Assembly: GCF_003308995.1 (NCBI RefSeq) | Contig: NZ_QFFJ01000002.1 | Location: forward strand, 2,294,001 to 2,358,000 | Length of the DNA: 64,000 bases | Direction of reading: 5' to 3' | Source: Chitinophaga flava | GTDB taxonomy: Bacteria > Bacteroidota > Bacteroidia > Chitinophagales > Chitinophagaceae | Shown: piece after piece, positions 28,373 to 42,700 of the stretch | Numbering within the stretch: position 1 is the first letter of the stretch | How the letters are laid out: every line of letters starts with the position of its first letter | The notes under the pieces: model-generated | Told to the model about the DNA's origin: nothing | The model's database searches: none | What the model saw: only the letters and a program-made list of their open reading frames with translations | Program-made: the position numbers and the translations under genes

Positions 28373-30730
28373 AAATATTAAATGAAAGGACGATGAAAGA
28401 ACAGCGATTCACAAGTATATATACTGGCAAAGAACCTTTTTTGGCAGATCATAAAGTACGTGAAGAGAACGTGCTTCCAGGCGCCGCTTATTTAGAATTG
28501 GCAAGGGCTGCCGGAGAACAGGTGACAAAAGAAAAAATTACGCAGCTGAGAGATGTAAGCTGGCAAAGCCCTGTCCGGGTTAATGGTACCCCTAAGAAAG
28601 TGCATACCCGTCTTTATCCGGCAGGTGAAGATACCGGCTACGAAATTTACACGCAAAACGAAGCCGGTATAACGGTTCATTGTGAAGGGAAGCTAAGCAC
28701 AACTACGCAGATGATCCCTGCAAATTATGATCTGGCAAATATCCGGCAACAGTTGCCCTATGAAAAAGAGGGGAAAGCATGTTATGATTTATTCCGGATT
28801 AAGGGACTGGATTATGGTCGCAGTTTTCAGGGGATAACCAGTCTTTATTACAGTGAAACGGCATCTTTGTCCCGCATAATGTTGCCCGGGGAAAAAGGTT
28901 ATGTGTTGAGTCCGGGTGTATTGGATAGTGCACTACAAACCTGTGCGGGGCCCGGATTTGCAAAAGGAGATCAGCAACTGGCATTACCCTTTTGTGTGCG
29001 GGAAGTAAATATTTATCGGGAGCTTCCGGATGTGATCTGGTGTTATGCCAGAGAATGCAGATCCGATAAAAACAACACCGGCATCCTCCTTTATGATATT
29101 GACCTTTTAAACGAGCGGGGTGAAGTGCTGCTTGCTTTTAGAGAATTAATGCTGCTGCCACCGGATGGAGTAACATCAACCAAACAAGCGGTAACGGAGA
29201 CGGCTACTTGTTTATTTGCCAATAGCTGGCAGGAAAAAAAGATAACCCCTGTAATAACAACGGCCACCCAACTGATACTGCTGGCGGGTGGTTCGGCCGA
29301 TCTTGCGGACAAGCTGAAAGGGCAACTGGCACTGGAAGTGATGGCATTACCGGAAAATACACCCGTTGATTATTTCGTAAATGTGCTGGAGGTTGTAAAA
29401 GAGAAACTGACCATAAAAGCAGCGACACATATCATGGTTGTTTGCAGCCATACAGATTACCTGGATTATGGTTTTGTATCCGGATTACTAAAATCTGCCA
29501 CACAGGAAAATCCTAAAGTAACCGGAAAAGTAATAGCGGTAGATAGTTTAGGTATACAGGATTTGGAAACACTTGCCGGCATACTGGAAGCAGAGCAATA
29601 TACTGTTGACACAGAAGTACGTTATCAGGCAGGAAAAAGAAGTGTAAAAACACTGCATGGTATCAGCAACGCTGAAGGTATAGCGGATAATATTATTATT
29701 AAAGAAGGAGGCGTATATCTGATAACCGGTGGTGCAGGCGGGCTTGGGCAGATTTTTGCCGGCTATATCAGTCAAACAGCCAACACGCAACTGATCCTCA
29801 CCGGACGCGGTGCATTAACCGCGGCAAAACAGGCGGCCTTATCAGCCTTTCCGAATGCGGCTTATTATCCATGTGATGTAAGCAATGCAGCCGAAGTAAC
29901 CGCATTAATTACAACGATTAAAACGCGTTATACAAAACTGGATGGGATTATCCATAGTGCAGGCGTCATCCGCGACAGTTTTGTCCTGAACAAAACCCGT
30001 GAAGAAGCAACAGGGGTGTTGCTACCCAAAATAGCCGGCGCAAAAAACCTGGATGAAGCCACCAAAGGGGAAGCACTTGATTTTATGGTGTTCTTTTCCT
30101 CAATAGCCGGTGTGTTGGGTAATGTTGGTCAGGCTGACTATGCGGCCGCAAATGCGTGGCTGGACAACTACGCGCACTACCGTCATGAAGAACAGTTAAA
30201 AGGAAAACGGCAAGGCCAGACATTAAGTATCAACTGGCCTCTATGGAAAGTAGGTGGCATGCAGATAGATGAAGCGAGTGAAGCATATCTTGAAAAAGAA
30301 TGGGGAATGTTGCCATTGCCTGCTGCTGAAGGTATCCGGGCTTTTGAAATGCTGCTCAACAGTAAAGCAGGTCAGGGGATAGTTGTTTATGGGAAGGCGC
30401 ATGAAATAATAACACGCTTTACGCCTGCACTGAAAGCCGAAAGTAATATTCCACCCTCATTCATTCCCGACAAGGCCGAAACAGAAAGATGGAAAATGAT
30501 ATCGGTCAACTATACACGAAAATTACTCGCGAAAGAACTAAAAATATCAGAACATAAGTTTGAAGGGGATGTTCCCTTTGCGAAATATGGTATTGATTCA
30601 ATATTGATTACAAAGCTGAACAGTTGCCTGGAAGGGGTTTTTGGAAGGCTGCCGAGAACGCTGTTTTTTGAATACCAGACCCTGGATGAATTAACGGGTT
30701 ATTTTATGGAAGAACATCCTGATAAGTTAG
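26488..30730 (+). other. PKS module 4, split: KS (protein A) / DH-KR-ACP (protein B)
   Basis: KS4 (Cys5270, DTMCSSSL) and its flanking domain end protein A. Protein B opens directly with KEQRFTSIYTGKEPF, which corresponds to DH sequence about 12 residues after the HPLL motif of the other DHs. DH4 His20 of protein B lies in HKVREENVLP, and LDSALQT is present. KR4 is B-type (IRD) with FFSSIAG. ACP Ser736 lies in YGIDSILI. Predicted: E alkene, provided the split DH assembles. Confidence 0.8.
28310..28372 (+). other. Duplicated DH first-strand motif at the C terminus of protein A
   Basis: The tail reads LHPLLH, then FQEEEI, then LHPLLH, then KYE and stop. HPLL is the conserved opening strand of PKS DH domains and is missing from the DH at the start of protein B. 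The two copies use different codons, so the duplication is not recent. It is a probable docking or strand-complementation element between proteins A and B. Confidence 0.6.
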
Positions 30731-33700
30731 CAACATTATCAGGTTATTCTCCGGAAACAACAATGACCGGCGCTGTAACAACTAAATCCATGCTGTTGCC
30801 GGATAAAAAACAACAACCTGTTGAAAAAACAAAAAGTGATGCTGTTGAAATATCAGGAGACGTTGCCATTATAGGGTTAAGTGGCAGATACCCTGGTGCA
30901 AGGAATGTTAACGAATTCTGGGAAAATCTGAAGGCAGGGAAAGACTGTATTACAGAAATTCCCCCTGATAGATGGGATATTAATAATTTTTATAGTGAAG
31001 AAAAAGGAAAGATCGGCAACAGTTACAGTAAATGGGGCGGTTTTATTGATGGTGTAGATCAGTTTGATCCGTTGTTTTTCAATATTTCTCCCAGAGAAGC
31101 TGAACTGATGGACCCTCAGGAACGATTGTTTTTGCAAACTGTTTGGGAAACCGTAGAAGATGCAGGTTATACAAGGGAGATGTTGCAGGGTTCACACAGT
31201 AGCAAAACTGAATTAGGTGGCAGGGTAGGTGTATATGTAGGGGTGATGTATGAAGAATATCAACTGTTTGGCGTAGCCGAAACATTAAAAGGTAATCCGG
31301 TATCATTATGGAGTAATCCCGGCAGTATTGCCAACCGGGTATCTTATTTTTTTAATTTCCATGGCCCCAGTATGGCAGTGGATACGATGTGCTCTTCTTC
31401 TTTAACAGCCATACATCTGGCTTGTGAAAGCATTCAGAATGGTAATTGTGATCTGGCCATCGCTGGTGGGGTAAATGTAAGTATCCATCCGGGTAAATAT
31501 CTGGCATTAAGTGAAAACGGTTTTGTATCCAGTAAAGGCAGGTGTGAAAGTTTTGGAGAAGGAGGGGATGGTTATGTACCAGGAGAAGGAGTAGGTGCTA
31601 TACTACTGAAATCATTAAGTCAGGCGGTAGCAGATGGAGATCGTATTTATGGGGTTATTAAAGGATCGGCTGTTAACCACGGTGGAAGAACCAATGGGTA
31701 TACGGTACCTAATCCCAAAGCGCAGACAGCTGTCATAAAGGAGGCGATCAGAAAAGCAGGTGTAGCGGCAACTGACTTCAGTTATATTGAAGCACACGGT
31801 ACGGGCACCAGTTTAGGTGACCCTATAGAAATAGCGGGTTTAACAAAAGTATTTTCAGGTGACGGTGGCCGGCAATATTGCAGCATTGGTTCGGTAAAAT
31901 CTAATATTGGCCATTGTGAATCGGCAGCAGGAATTTCAGGTGTTACAAAGGTATTACTGCAATTAAAATATCAGCAGCTGGCACCTTCATTGCATGCTGC
32001 CACCCTTAATCCGAATATTGATTTTGCAGCCACACCGTTTAAAGTCCAGCAGGTGCTGGAAGAATGGGCTACTACTGATAACCAGCTAAGATTAGCCGGT
32101 ATCAGCGGTTTTGGCGCAGGTGGCAGCAATGCGCACATCGTCATTCAGGAGTATCGTACACATAAAACGGCCTATACCAGTGATATGCCTGCCATCATTA
32201 TATTATCTGCCCGTAACCTCATCCGGTTGAATGAACAGGTTGTAAACCTGAAGCATTTTCTGGAAACCCACGCAGACGCAAATCTGTATGATGTTGCCTA
32301 TACGCTTCAGATAGGACGGGAAGCGATGGAAGAACGCCTGGCATTGATCGCAAACGATAAAGAAACCTTGTTGGAAAAGCTGACCAGCTATCAGGCAGGA
32401 AAAATGGACGATGTATTTACAGGTAATAGCAAAAGAAATAAATCGGAATTTTTACTGGAAGGTAATGCAGGAAAGGCTTATATAGAAAGTGCGTTGAAAG
32501 ATCGGGAGAGTGGGTCCATTGCGCAGTTATGGGTAAGAGGGGTAAATATTGACTGGACTTTATTGTATGATGGGCATAAGCCGGAAAAAATCAGTTTGCC
32601 TGCTTATCCATTTGCCCGGAACCGTTATTGGGTACCGGCTGAACGTATGCCAGCTGCTGCAGCACCAGCGGTAGCAACAGCATCAGCAGCAGCGACTCAT
32701 CTATACAGTACTGACTGGCAGGAGTCGTTGCCCGAAGTGGCCGGAAAACAGGATAATGCTATATCACAGCTGATATTGCTGGCCGGTGGTTCAACGGCGG
32801 TGGCAGACAAGTTGCAGGCAATGTTGGGACAGGAAGTTGTATGGTTGCCCGCAGCTGATGAGATAACTTATTTTATACATACACTGGAAAAAGTAAAAGC
32901 GCGGTTAACCACAAAAACAGGTATTCATATCAGTATCGTTTGTAGTAATGAAGAATACGTGTCTTATGGCTTTGTATCCGGATTATTAAAAACAGCTACA
33001 CAGGAAAATCCTAAAGTAACCGGAAAAATAATAAGTGTTGAAAGCCTTGATATACACGGGTTGGGAACACTCGCCGGCATACTGAAAAATGAACAGTATA
33101 CCCGGGATGCAGAGGTTCGCTACCAGGAGGAAAAAAGACTGATAAAAGTAACACAGGCCCTCACCAGTGAGGTAAATACGAAAACGAATCTTCCTGTTAA
33201 AGAAGGGGGCGTGTATCTGATAACCGGTGGTACTGGCGGACTAGGGCAGATCTTTGCCGGCTATATCAGCGAAACACCCAACACGCAATTGGTACTTACC
33301 GGTAGTAGTCCGTTGACGGCGGAGAAACAGGCTGTATTGTCAGCATTTCCCAATGCGGTTTATTATCAATGTAATGTGAGTAAGGCTACGGAGGTAACAG
33401 ATCTAATAGCAACGATCAAAAAAGGTTACGGCAGGCTCGATGGTATTATCCATAGTGCCGGTGTGATCCGTGACAGCTTTATCATTAACAAGACCGCGGA
33501 AGAAGTGATGGCGGTGCTGTTACCCAAAATAGCAGGTGCTAAAAATCTGGATGAAGCAACGAAAGAAGAGACACTTGATTTTATGGTGTATTTCTCTTCT
33601 GTTGCTGGTGTATTTGGCAACACAGGTCAGGCAGATTATGCTTCAGCAAATGCGTGGTTGGATAATTATGCACACTTCCGTAATGCAGAACAGGCCAAAG

Positions 33701-36700
33701 GAAACAGACATGGTAAAACACGGAGTATTAACTGGCCCTTATGGAAAGAGGGTGGTATGCAGATTGCTGCTGAAAACGAAGAATATCTTGAAAGAAAATG
33801 GGGAATGTTGCCATTGCCTACCGCAGCGGGTATCAGTGCATTTGAAGCACTGCTGACAAATTCATGCAGTCAGGGAATGGTTATTTTTGGAAATGGAGAT
33901 AACGTCGCTAAAAAATTATTTTCTCAACCAGTTCGGGATCTGGTTACATCTACCTCCGACATTCACTCAAAAGATTTACAGGTATCAGTAACAGGAAAAA
34001 TACTGGAAATAGCTGCAGATCTCCTGAAGCTGAGCGTTACAGATATAGCAACAGATGAAAAATTAGGAGACTATGGCTTTGATTCTATTTTACTGACCAG
34101 GTTTTCCAATGAACTCAATAACTATTATGACCTGGATTTAAAGCCTACCTTGTTTTATAATTATTCAACGGTAGAAGGATTAACAACATTTCTGACAGAA
34201 GAATATGTTGATAACCTGGCAAAGAAGCATCCTGTTATAAGCCGGTCCGAAAAGGCTGCAGAGATATCTGCCGACACTATTGCACCGCCTCCCGTAGCCA
34301 GGCCGCAAACAATGTCCCCGCAGGACCCAATACCATACCACACAGCCGGGCCAGTAGCGATCATAGGTATGAGTGGGCGTTTTCCGGGTTCTCCCGATTT
34401 AACTGCTTTCTGGAGTAATCTCAGGGATAATAAAGATCTCATTGTTGAAATACCCGCTGAAAGATGGGATTGGCGAAAATATGACGGCGATCCGCAAAAA
34501 GACAGGAACAAAACCCGTGCGAAGTGGGGCGGTTTTATTGCCGATGCAGATAAATTTGACCCGCTGTTTTTTAATATATCCCCCAAGGAGGCAGAACTGA
34601 TGGACCCGCAGCAGCGCATAGCCCTGGAAGCGGTTTATCATGCGCTGGAAGATGCCGGTATTAATGTAAAAATGTTGTCCGGCTCCAATACAGGTGTTTT
34701 TATAGGTACCTACTTTAATGATTATGCATCACTTATCCAAAGGGGAAATGCGATACAGGAAGCACAGTCGGCGACCGGTATTTCTCATTCCATACTTACC
34801 AACAGGATATCCTATCAGTTTAATCTGCATGGTCCGAGTGAGCCGGTAGATACAGCCTGCTCCAGCTCTCTGGTAGCCATCCACCGGGCTGTGGAGCATA
34901 TCCGCAATGGTGATTGCGATATCGTAATAGCGGGAGGTGTTAGTCTTGATCTTATACCTGAAACATTATTGCCACTTAGTCAGGCGGGTATGTTAAGTGA
35001 AGATGGCAGGTGCAAGACTTTTGATCAATCAGCCAACGGCTATGTAAGAGGTGAAGGCGTAGGTATTGTAATATTAAAGCCATTAAGTAAGGCAGAAGCC
35101 GATGGCGATCATATTTATGGTGTCATCCGTGGTACTGCAGAAAATCACGGTGGTAAAGCCAATACGTTAACTTCCCCCAATCCTGCAGCACAAAAGGATC
35201 TGCTACTAAAAGCATATCGTTCTGCCAATATTGATCCCAGGGCAGTAAGTTATATAGAAACACATGGCACCGGTACGCCTTTGGGCGATCCGATAGAAAC
35301 GGAGGGCCTGAAACTGGCGTTTAAGGAATTATATAAAGCATGGAATATTCCACAGCCGGAAACACCTCACTGCAGCATCGGAAGTGTGAAAACAAACGTA
35401 GGACATCTGGAGGCAGCCGCAGGTATTGTAGGTGTAATGAAAGTATTGCTTTCATTACAGCATCATACACTGCCTGGTAATCCACATCTGCAAATACCCA
35501 ACGCATATCTTAAACTGGAGGGTAGTCCATTCCGACTACAAAAAGAAACGGAGGAATGGCTATCAGTCAACAACCACCCGAGAATAGCCGGTATCAGCAG
35601 CTTTGGATTTGGTGGTTCAAATGCACATGTCATTATCGAAGAGTATCAGCCACCTGCTAAAATTACCTACACTGGCGCCGCACCGGCCATCATCGCGCTA
35701 TCGGCCCGAAATGAGCACCGGTTGAAGGAACAGGCCGTAAATCTGAAACGTTACCTGGAAATCAATAAAGCGGTAAATCTGTACGATATCGCCTATACCC
35801 TTCAAACAGGCCGGGAGCCGATGGAGGAGCGGCTGGCACTGATAGCCGAAAATAAGGAAGGGCTGGAAGCCTTGCTCAAAGAGTATCTCGCCGGCATAAC
35901 AACCGATTCATCTGCCAATACAGTATTTACAGGTAGTGTCAAAAAAGACAAAGCAGACTTTTTGCTCAAAGGAGGCGCCGGACATGCGTATATCAATTAT
36001 GCAATAGCCAACAAAGAATCGGCTTCTGTCGCTCAGTTATGGGTAAAAGGGGTGAATATTGATTGGGCTTTGTTATATGAGCATCATACACCTGCCAGGA
36101 TCAGTTTACCAGCCTATCCGTTTGCGAGAGAACGTTATTGGGTGATGGAAGAAGAAGTACTGATGCTACCCCATAGCAATAACAAGCTACACCCATTATT
36201 GCACAGCAATGAATCCGATCTGCATGAACAAAAGTTTACCAGTATTTACACCGGAACAGAAACGTTTCTGGCAGATCACGTAGTGCGGGGTGAAAAAGTA
36301 TTTCCTGGTGTAGCCTATCTGGAACTGGCCAATGCTGCGGGAAAGCGCAGCACGCATCAGCCGGTTACCACCCTGAAAGATGTTACCTGGCAGCAACCGG
36401 TCTATGTGAACGGTACTCCCCGGAAAGTACATATCAGTCTTTACCCGGTAGGCGAGGAAGTGGGGTATGAGGTTTACACGCAAAATGAAACAACAACACG
36501 GGTACATAGCGAAGGAAAACTTGGAACTAAAATACAACCCGCCATTGGAAAACAGGATCTGTCGGCCATCCGGGAGCGATTAACGCGCAGCAGAGAAGGA
36601 GAAGAGTGTTATGCATTGTTCAGAGAGATGGGGATCAATTACGGTACAAGTTTCCAGGGTATTGAAAAAATTTACTACAGCGAAACGGAAGCGCTGTCAA

Positions 36701-39700
36701 AAATCACTTTGCCACAGGAAACTGATTATGTACTGAGTCCTGGTATATTGGACAGCGCGTTGCAAACCTGTATAGGATTGAGTTTCGCAAAAGAACGCCC
36801 TAATCTGTTACTGCCCTTCAGTGTACATGAAGTGAATATTTACCAGGAGCTGACATCGGTCGTATGGGGGTATGTAAGGGAAAGTAAACAACGTAGTTCT
36901 GGTGGTAAAGTAACCTATTACGATATTGATCTGCTGAATGCCGAAGGGGAGGTATTGATTCGTTTTACAGAACTGGTAATGTTGCCATTGGACAAATTTT
37001 CCAACAGCAATCAACCGGAAGAAAAAGCAGCAGCTTTCTTATATACCAATACCTGGCAGCCAGCTCCACAGCGTGTAATAACCAAACAGGATGCAGAACA
37101 GCTGATCCTGCTGGCCGGTGGAGCCTCGGATCTGGCGGATAAACTAAAAGAAACATTGGAGTTGGAAGTAGCAGTGCTCCCGGGAGATACTGCTACGAGC
37201 TGCTTTATCAGTGCATTGGAGAGAGTTAAAGAAAAGCTGGTAACAAAAAAAGCTACACACATTACTGTGGTTTGCAGTAATGAAGAATATGCAGACTACG
37301 GTTTTATATCAGGATTGTTAAAAACTGCTGCACAAGAGAATCCTAAAGTAACCGGAAAAATAATAGGTGTAGAACGTTTGAATATACAAGAGCTCCAGGT
37401 ACTCACGCAGATACTGGAGGCAGAACAATATACCAGAGATACAGAGGTATGTTACGAGGACGGGGAAAGAAAAATAAAAACAGTCTCAGCTATCACTGAT
37501 GTTGCTGAAGGAAAGAATAATCCTGCTGTTAAAGAAGGCGGCGTATACCTGATTACCGGTGGAGCCGGAGGACTGGGGCAGATTTTTGCCAACTACATCA
37601 GCAGTGTGCCCAACACACAGGTGGTGCTCACTGGAAGAAGCCGTTTAACAGAAGAAAAACGAACTGCTTTATCTGTGTTGCCCAATGTGGTATACTACGA
37701 ATGTGATATCAGTGATAAAGCCGCAGTAAATGATTTGATTAAAACGATTAAATCGCGTTATCAGAAACTGGATGGGGTTATTCACGCTGCCGGCATAATC
37801 CGGGATAGTTTCATTATCAATAAAACACCGGAAGAAGCAGCAGCAGTGCTGTTGCCCAAAATAACAGGGACTAAAAACCTGGATGAGGCAACGAGAGACG
37901 AAGTGCTGGATTTTATGGTCTTCTTTTCCGCTGTGGCAGGTGTACTGGGTAATGTTGGTCAGGCAGATTACGCTGCTGCCAATGCATGGATGGATAACTA
38001 CGCACACTATCGCCATACGGAACAAACAAAAGGAAAAAGACAAGGTAAAACATTGAGCATCAGTTGGCCGCTATGGCGGGAGGGCGGTATGCAGATCGAT
38101 GAGGAGAGTGAAAAGTATCTGTCGAAACAATGGGGCATGCTGCCATTGCCAGCAGGAGAAGGTATTAAAGCCTTTGAAACGCTACTCAGCAATGTAGTTG
38201 GTCAGGGTATTGTTGTTCATGGAAAAGGCAGTATGATAAGAACACTGTTTGCCGGAAAGAGGGTAGAAGAAAAAGCAGTGCTGTTGTCAGCTATACCAGC
38301 AGAAGGAGAACAGGAAAAGTTACAGACGGCATCAGCCAACTATATACGGAGATTATTATCAAAAGAATTAAGATTACCGGAAGATCGTTTTGAATTAGAT
38401 GCCCCTTTTGAACAATATGGTATTAATTCAGTCTTGATTACCAAACTTACCAATCGTTTGGACGAAGTATTTGATAAACTACCCAGAACTTTATTTTTTG
38501 AATACCAGACCCTGGGTGAACTAATTGAATACTTTATAAAGGAACATGGAAATAAACTCCGTGAATTAACAGGAAATGCTGAAGTGGCGATTGCTCCTGT
38601 AATGGCGGATGCAACTGATAATCCGGAACCCATCACCAGCCACCGGCATCGTCAAAGATTTGCAGCGCTTCAACCAGCGGCAACATTGCCAACAGCACCG
38701 GAAGATATTGCTATCATTGGTTTAAGTGGCAGATACCCCGGCGCAAAAAATATTAATGAGTTTTGGGAGAACTTAAAAGCCGGTAAAGATAGTATCACGG
38801 AGATACCTGCGAACAGATGGGATATTGCTAATTTTTACAGCGAAGACAGAGGAGATAAAAGTAAGAGTTATAGCAAGTGGGGAGGTTTTATGGATGATGT
38901 AGATCTGTTTGATCCGTTGTTCTTTAATATTTCTCCAAGAGAAGCCATCATGATGGACCCACAGGAGCGGTTATTTTTACAAACCGTTTGGGAAACAATA
39001 GAAGATGCCGGATATACCAGAGAGTTATTACAGGGAACACGCGTAGATGGTGCTGAATTGGGTGGCAGGGTTGGCGTATACGCGGGCGTGATGTATGAGG
39101 AGTATCAATTGTTTGGGGCAGAAGAAACAGTTAAGGGTAACCCCCTCACCTTATTGGGTAACCCTAGTGGCATCGCGAACAGGGTGTCTTATTTCTTTAA
39201 TTTCCATGGCCCAAGCATGGCAGTGGATACCATGTGCTCTTCTTCATTAACAGCCATACATATGGCCTGTAAGGATATTCAGGCCGGAGAAACGGACTTG
39301 GCCATAGCTGGCGGTGTAAACGTCAGTGTTCACCCCAGGAAGTATGTGATGCTGAGTCAGGGAAATTTTGTGTCTGGTAAAGGCAGGTGCGAGAGTTTTG
39401 GCGTGGGGGGAGATGGTTATGTACCAGGAGAAGGTGTTGGGGCAGTATTGCTAAAATCACTAAGCAAGGCAGTTGCAGATGGTGACCGCATCTATGGCGT
39501 TATTAAAGGGACAGCTGTTAATCATGGTGGAAAAACCAACGGATACACAGTACCTAACCCCAAGGCACAAACGGCTGTCATAAAAGAGGCGATCAAAAAA
39601 GCAGGTGTGACCGCGGCAGACTTTAGTTATATAGAAGCACACGGTACTGGCACCAGCCTGGGAGACCCTATAGAAATGGCCGGTTTGACAAAGGCATTTG

Positions 39701-42700
39701 CATCTGATAACAAACAATATTGCAGTATAGGATCTGTAAAATCAAATATTGGCCATTGTGAATCAGCAGCTGGCATATCAGGGCTCACCAAGGTATTATT
39801 GCAAATAAAGTATCAGCAGCTGGTACCTTCCTTACACGCTGCGACGCTCAATCCTCATATCAATTTTGCAGCTACACCTTTTAAAGTGCAGCAGCAACTG
39901 GAAGCCTGGACAACACCGGATAGCCGTCCCAGATTGGCTGGTATCAGTAGTTTTGGCGCCGGTGGCAGCAATGCCCATATTATTATTGAGGAATACCGCA
40001 CCCCCCAAAAGGAGGCATATACCAGTATCCTACCTGCTATTATTGTACTGTCTGCACGTGATATTGCCCGGTTAAAACAACAGGCTTCAAACCTGAAACA
40101 TTATGTTGAAGTTAACCACACGGCAAATCTGTATGACATTGCCTATACGTTGCAGGTAGGTCGGGAAGCGATGGAGGAGCGGCTGGCATTTCAGGCAAAA
40201 GACAAAGACGAACTTTTAAATAAGCTGACGGATTATCTGGCAGGCGCAACTGCTGAGATATTCACCGGTAATGCTAAAACAGGCGCAGCAGACTTGTTGA
40301 CAGGCGATATGGAAATGTCCGTTGTACATAACGGCGCGGATGCCGATCCTGCATCTCTGCTGCACTTATGGGTAAAAGGAATGCGTATCGATTGGATGTT
40401 GCTTTACCCCGATCAACATCCCGATAGAATCAGTTTACCTGCTTATCCGTTTGCCCGTCAACGGTATTGGTTTGATAACACCCCCTTTCATGCAAAAGAA
40501 AAGATGAAAAAAAATACGCTGACAAGTACTACCGGAACACAGCCTGAGATGGCTACCACACCTGATAACTTTAATACACCATCAGATAAAACTATGCAAC
40601 CGGAGAAGATCCGTTTGTCGAGTATTGATGATGCCATCAGATTGGTGAAGCCTGAAACGGAATATAAAACAAAACAATCGTTGGGAGACATAGTGCAGCC
40701 GCTTCCGGTGCCGGCAGTGGAAAATAGAGAGACGGTACAAACTGTGATGAAGAAACTGGAGGAAATAGTAAGTGATACCTTGTATTTAGACGACGATTTT
40801 GATGAGAATAGGGCATTTCAGGAGCTGGGATTGGATTCTATTGTTGGTGTTGAACTGATAAAAAGTATCAATGAACAATTTGATATAAAAATAAATGCCA
40901 CAAAGCTCTATGACTATCCTACGCTAAAAACACTGGCAGGTTATATAACAACACAGCTGTCTGCTTCTCAGGAAAAAGAGGATCAGAAAGTTACGGTAAT
41001 GGCTACTAAAGATACCATTAGCTTAATAAGCCCTGAGGTAGAAAATACACCAGTACAGCCCGTTGCTGTAAGGCCGGATAAACATATACAAGAACAGACG
41101 GTATTAGCACAACTAAATGAAATACTGCGTAATACATTGTACCTGGATGATGACTTTGATGAAAGCAAGGCATTTCAGGAATTAGGATTGGATTCTATTG
41201 TTGGTGTTGAATTGATAAAAAGCATCAATGAACAGCTTCACATACAGCTGAATGCAACAAAACTGTATGACTATCCTACATTAAAAACATTGACCAGCTA
41301 TGTGGTCACACAGTTGCCGGTGGCTGCTGCCCCGATAGTACTGCCAGTACCTGATAAAGTACCAGCAGAAACAACTGTACCATCCTTACCGTTGGTAGCA
41401 GATACTACTGTTATTAATCACACACCTGTTACAGAGAAGGATACCCGTATTGCTATTATCGGTATGAGCGGGCGTTATCCGATGGCTCCGGATTTAGCCA
41501 CCTACTGGGATAATATCTCTAAAGGAACAGATTGTGTAAGAGAAATTTCGAAAGACAGGTGGAACGCCGATGAATATTATGTAAAAGGTGGTGAAACAAC
41601 TGGCAGCTTATATGCTAAATGGTTAGGTCAGTTGGAGGACGTGGATAAATTTGATCCGCTGTTTTTTAATATATCTCCTTCGGAGGCAGAGCTGATGGAC
41701 CCTCAGCAAAGAATATTTCTGGAGGAATGTTGGAAATCACTGGAAGATGCCGGCTACAGCAGATCTCAGCTGGACGGGATGAAATGCGGTACTTATGTGG
41801 GGATAATGGGAAATGAATATGCTTATCTGGTAAAACAATCAGGGTTTAGTCAGCCATCATCCCAACTAATGACTGGTAACGCTGGTTCCATTTTTGCCGC
41901 CAGGATGGCTTATTTCCTGAACCTGAAAGGCCCTGCCATAGCCATAGATACTGCTTGTTCAAGCTCTTTGGTGGCCATTCATCTGGCTTGTCAGGCATTG
42001 TTGAGTGAAGAAATAGATATGGCAATTGCTGGTGGCGTAACACTTTATCTGGGTGTGGAGCCGTATCAGCAGATGTGTGCGGCCGGTATGTTGTCTAAAG
42101 AAGGAAAATGTAAAACCTTTGACAACAGCGCAGATGGCTTTGTTCCAGGAGAAGGCGCCGGCGTATTGATATTAAAACGTTTAGCCGATGCCGTGAAGGA
42201 TGGAGATCATATTAATGGTGTCATTCTTGGGTCAGGTATTAATCAGGATGGAAAAACCAACGGTATTACCGCGCCCAGTGTAAATGCGCAGACAGACCTG
42301 TTAACAGGTATTTATAAGAAATATGCTATTGATCCGGAAACTATCACCTATGTGGAGGCACATGGCACCGGGACTAAATTAGGAGACCCTATAGAGGTAG
42401 AGGCGCTGACCACCGCATTTGGCGCATTCACATCCAAGACGGGTTACTGTGGTATTGGGTCTGTGAAAAGTAATATAGGACATACTTCCGCGGCGGCAGG
42501 GGTAGCTGGTATAGAGAAAGTACTGATGCAGTTTAAATATGCCAGTATTGCACCCAGCATACACTACATGAAGGAAAATGAATACATCAACCTGAAACAA
42601 AGCCCGTTTTATGTGAATACTGCACTGAAACAATGGAATGTGGCTCCCAACCAGCTAAGGCGCGCAGCTGTAAGCAGCTTTGGATTTAGTGGCACTAATG

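Noticed and set aside
28340..28400. The protein A/B break as a sequencing frameshift
   Set aside because: The tail has a second LHPLLH copy with different codons, a stop, and a new ATG preceded by AAAGGA. No single indel restores a normal DH sequence, so a real split is more likely.
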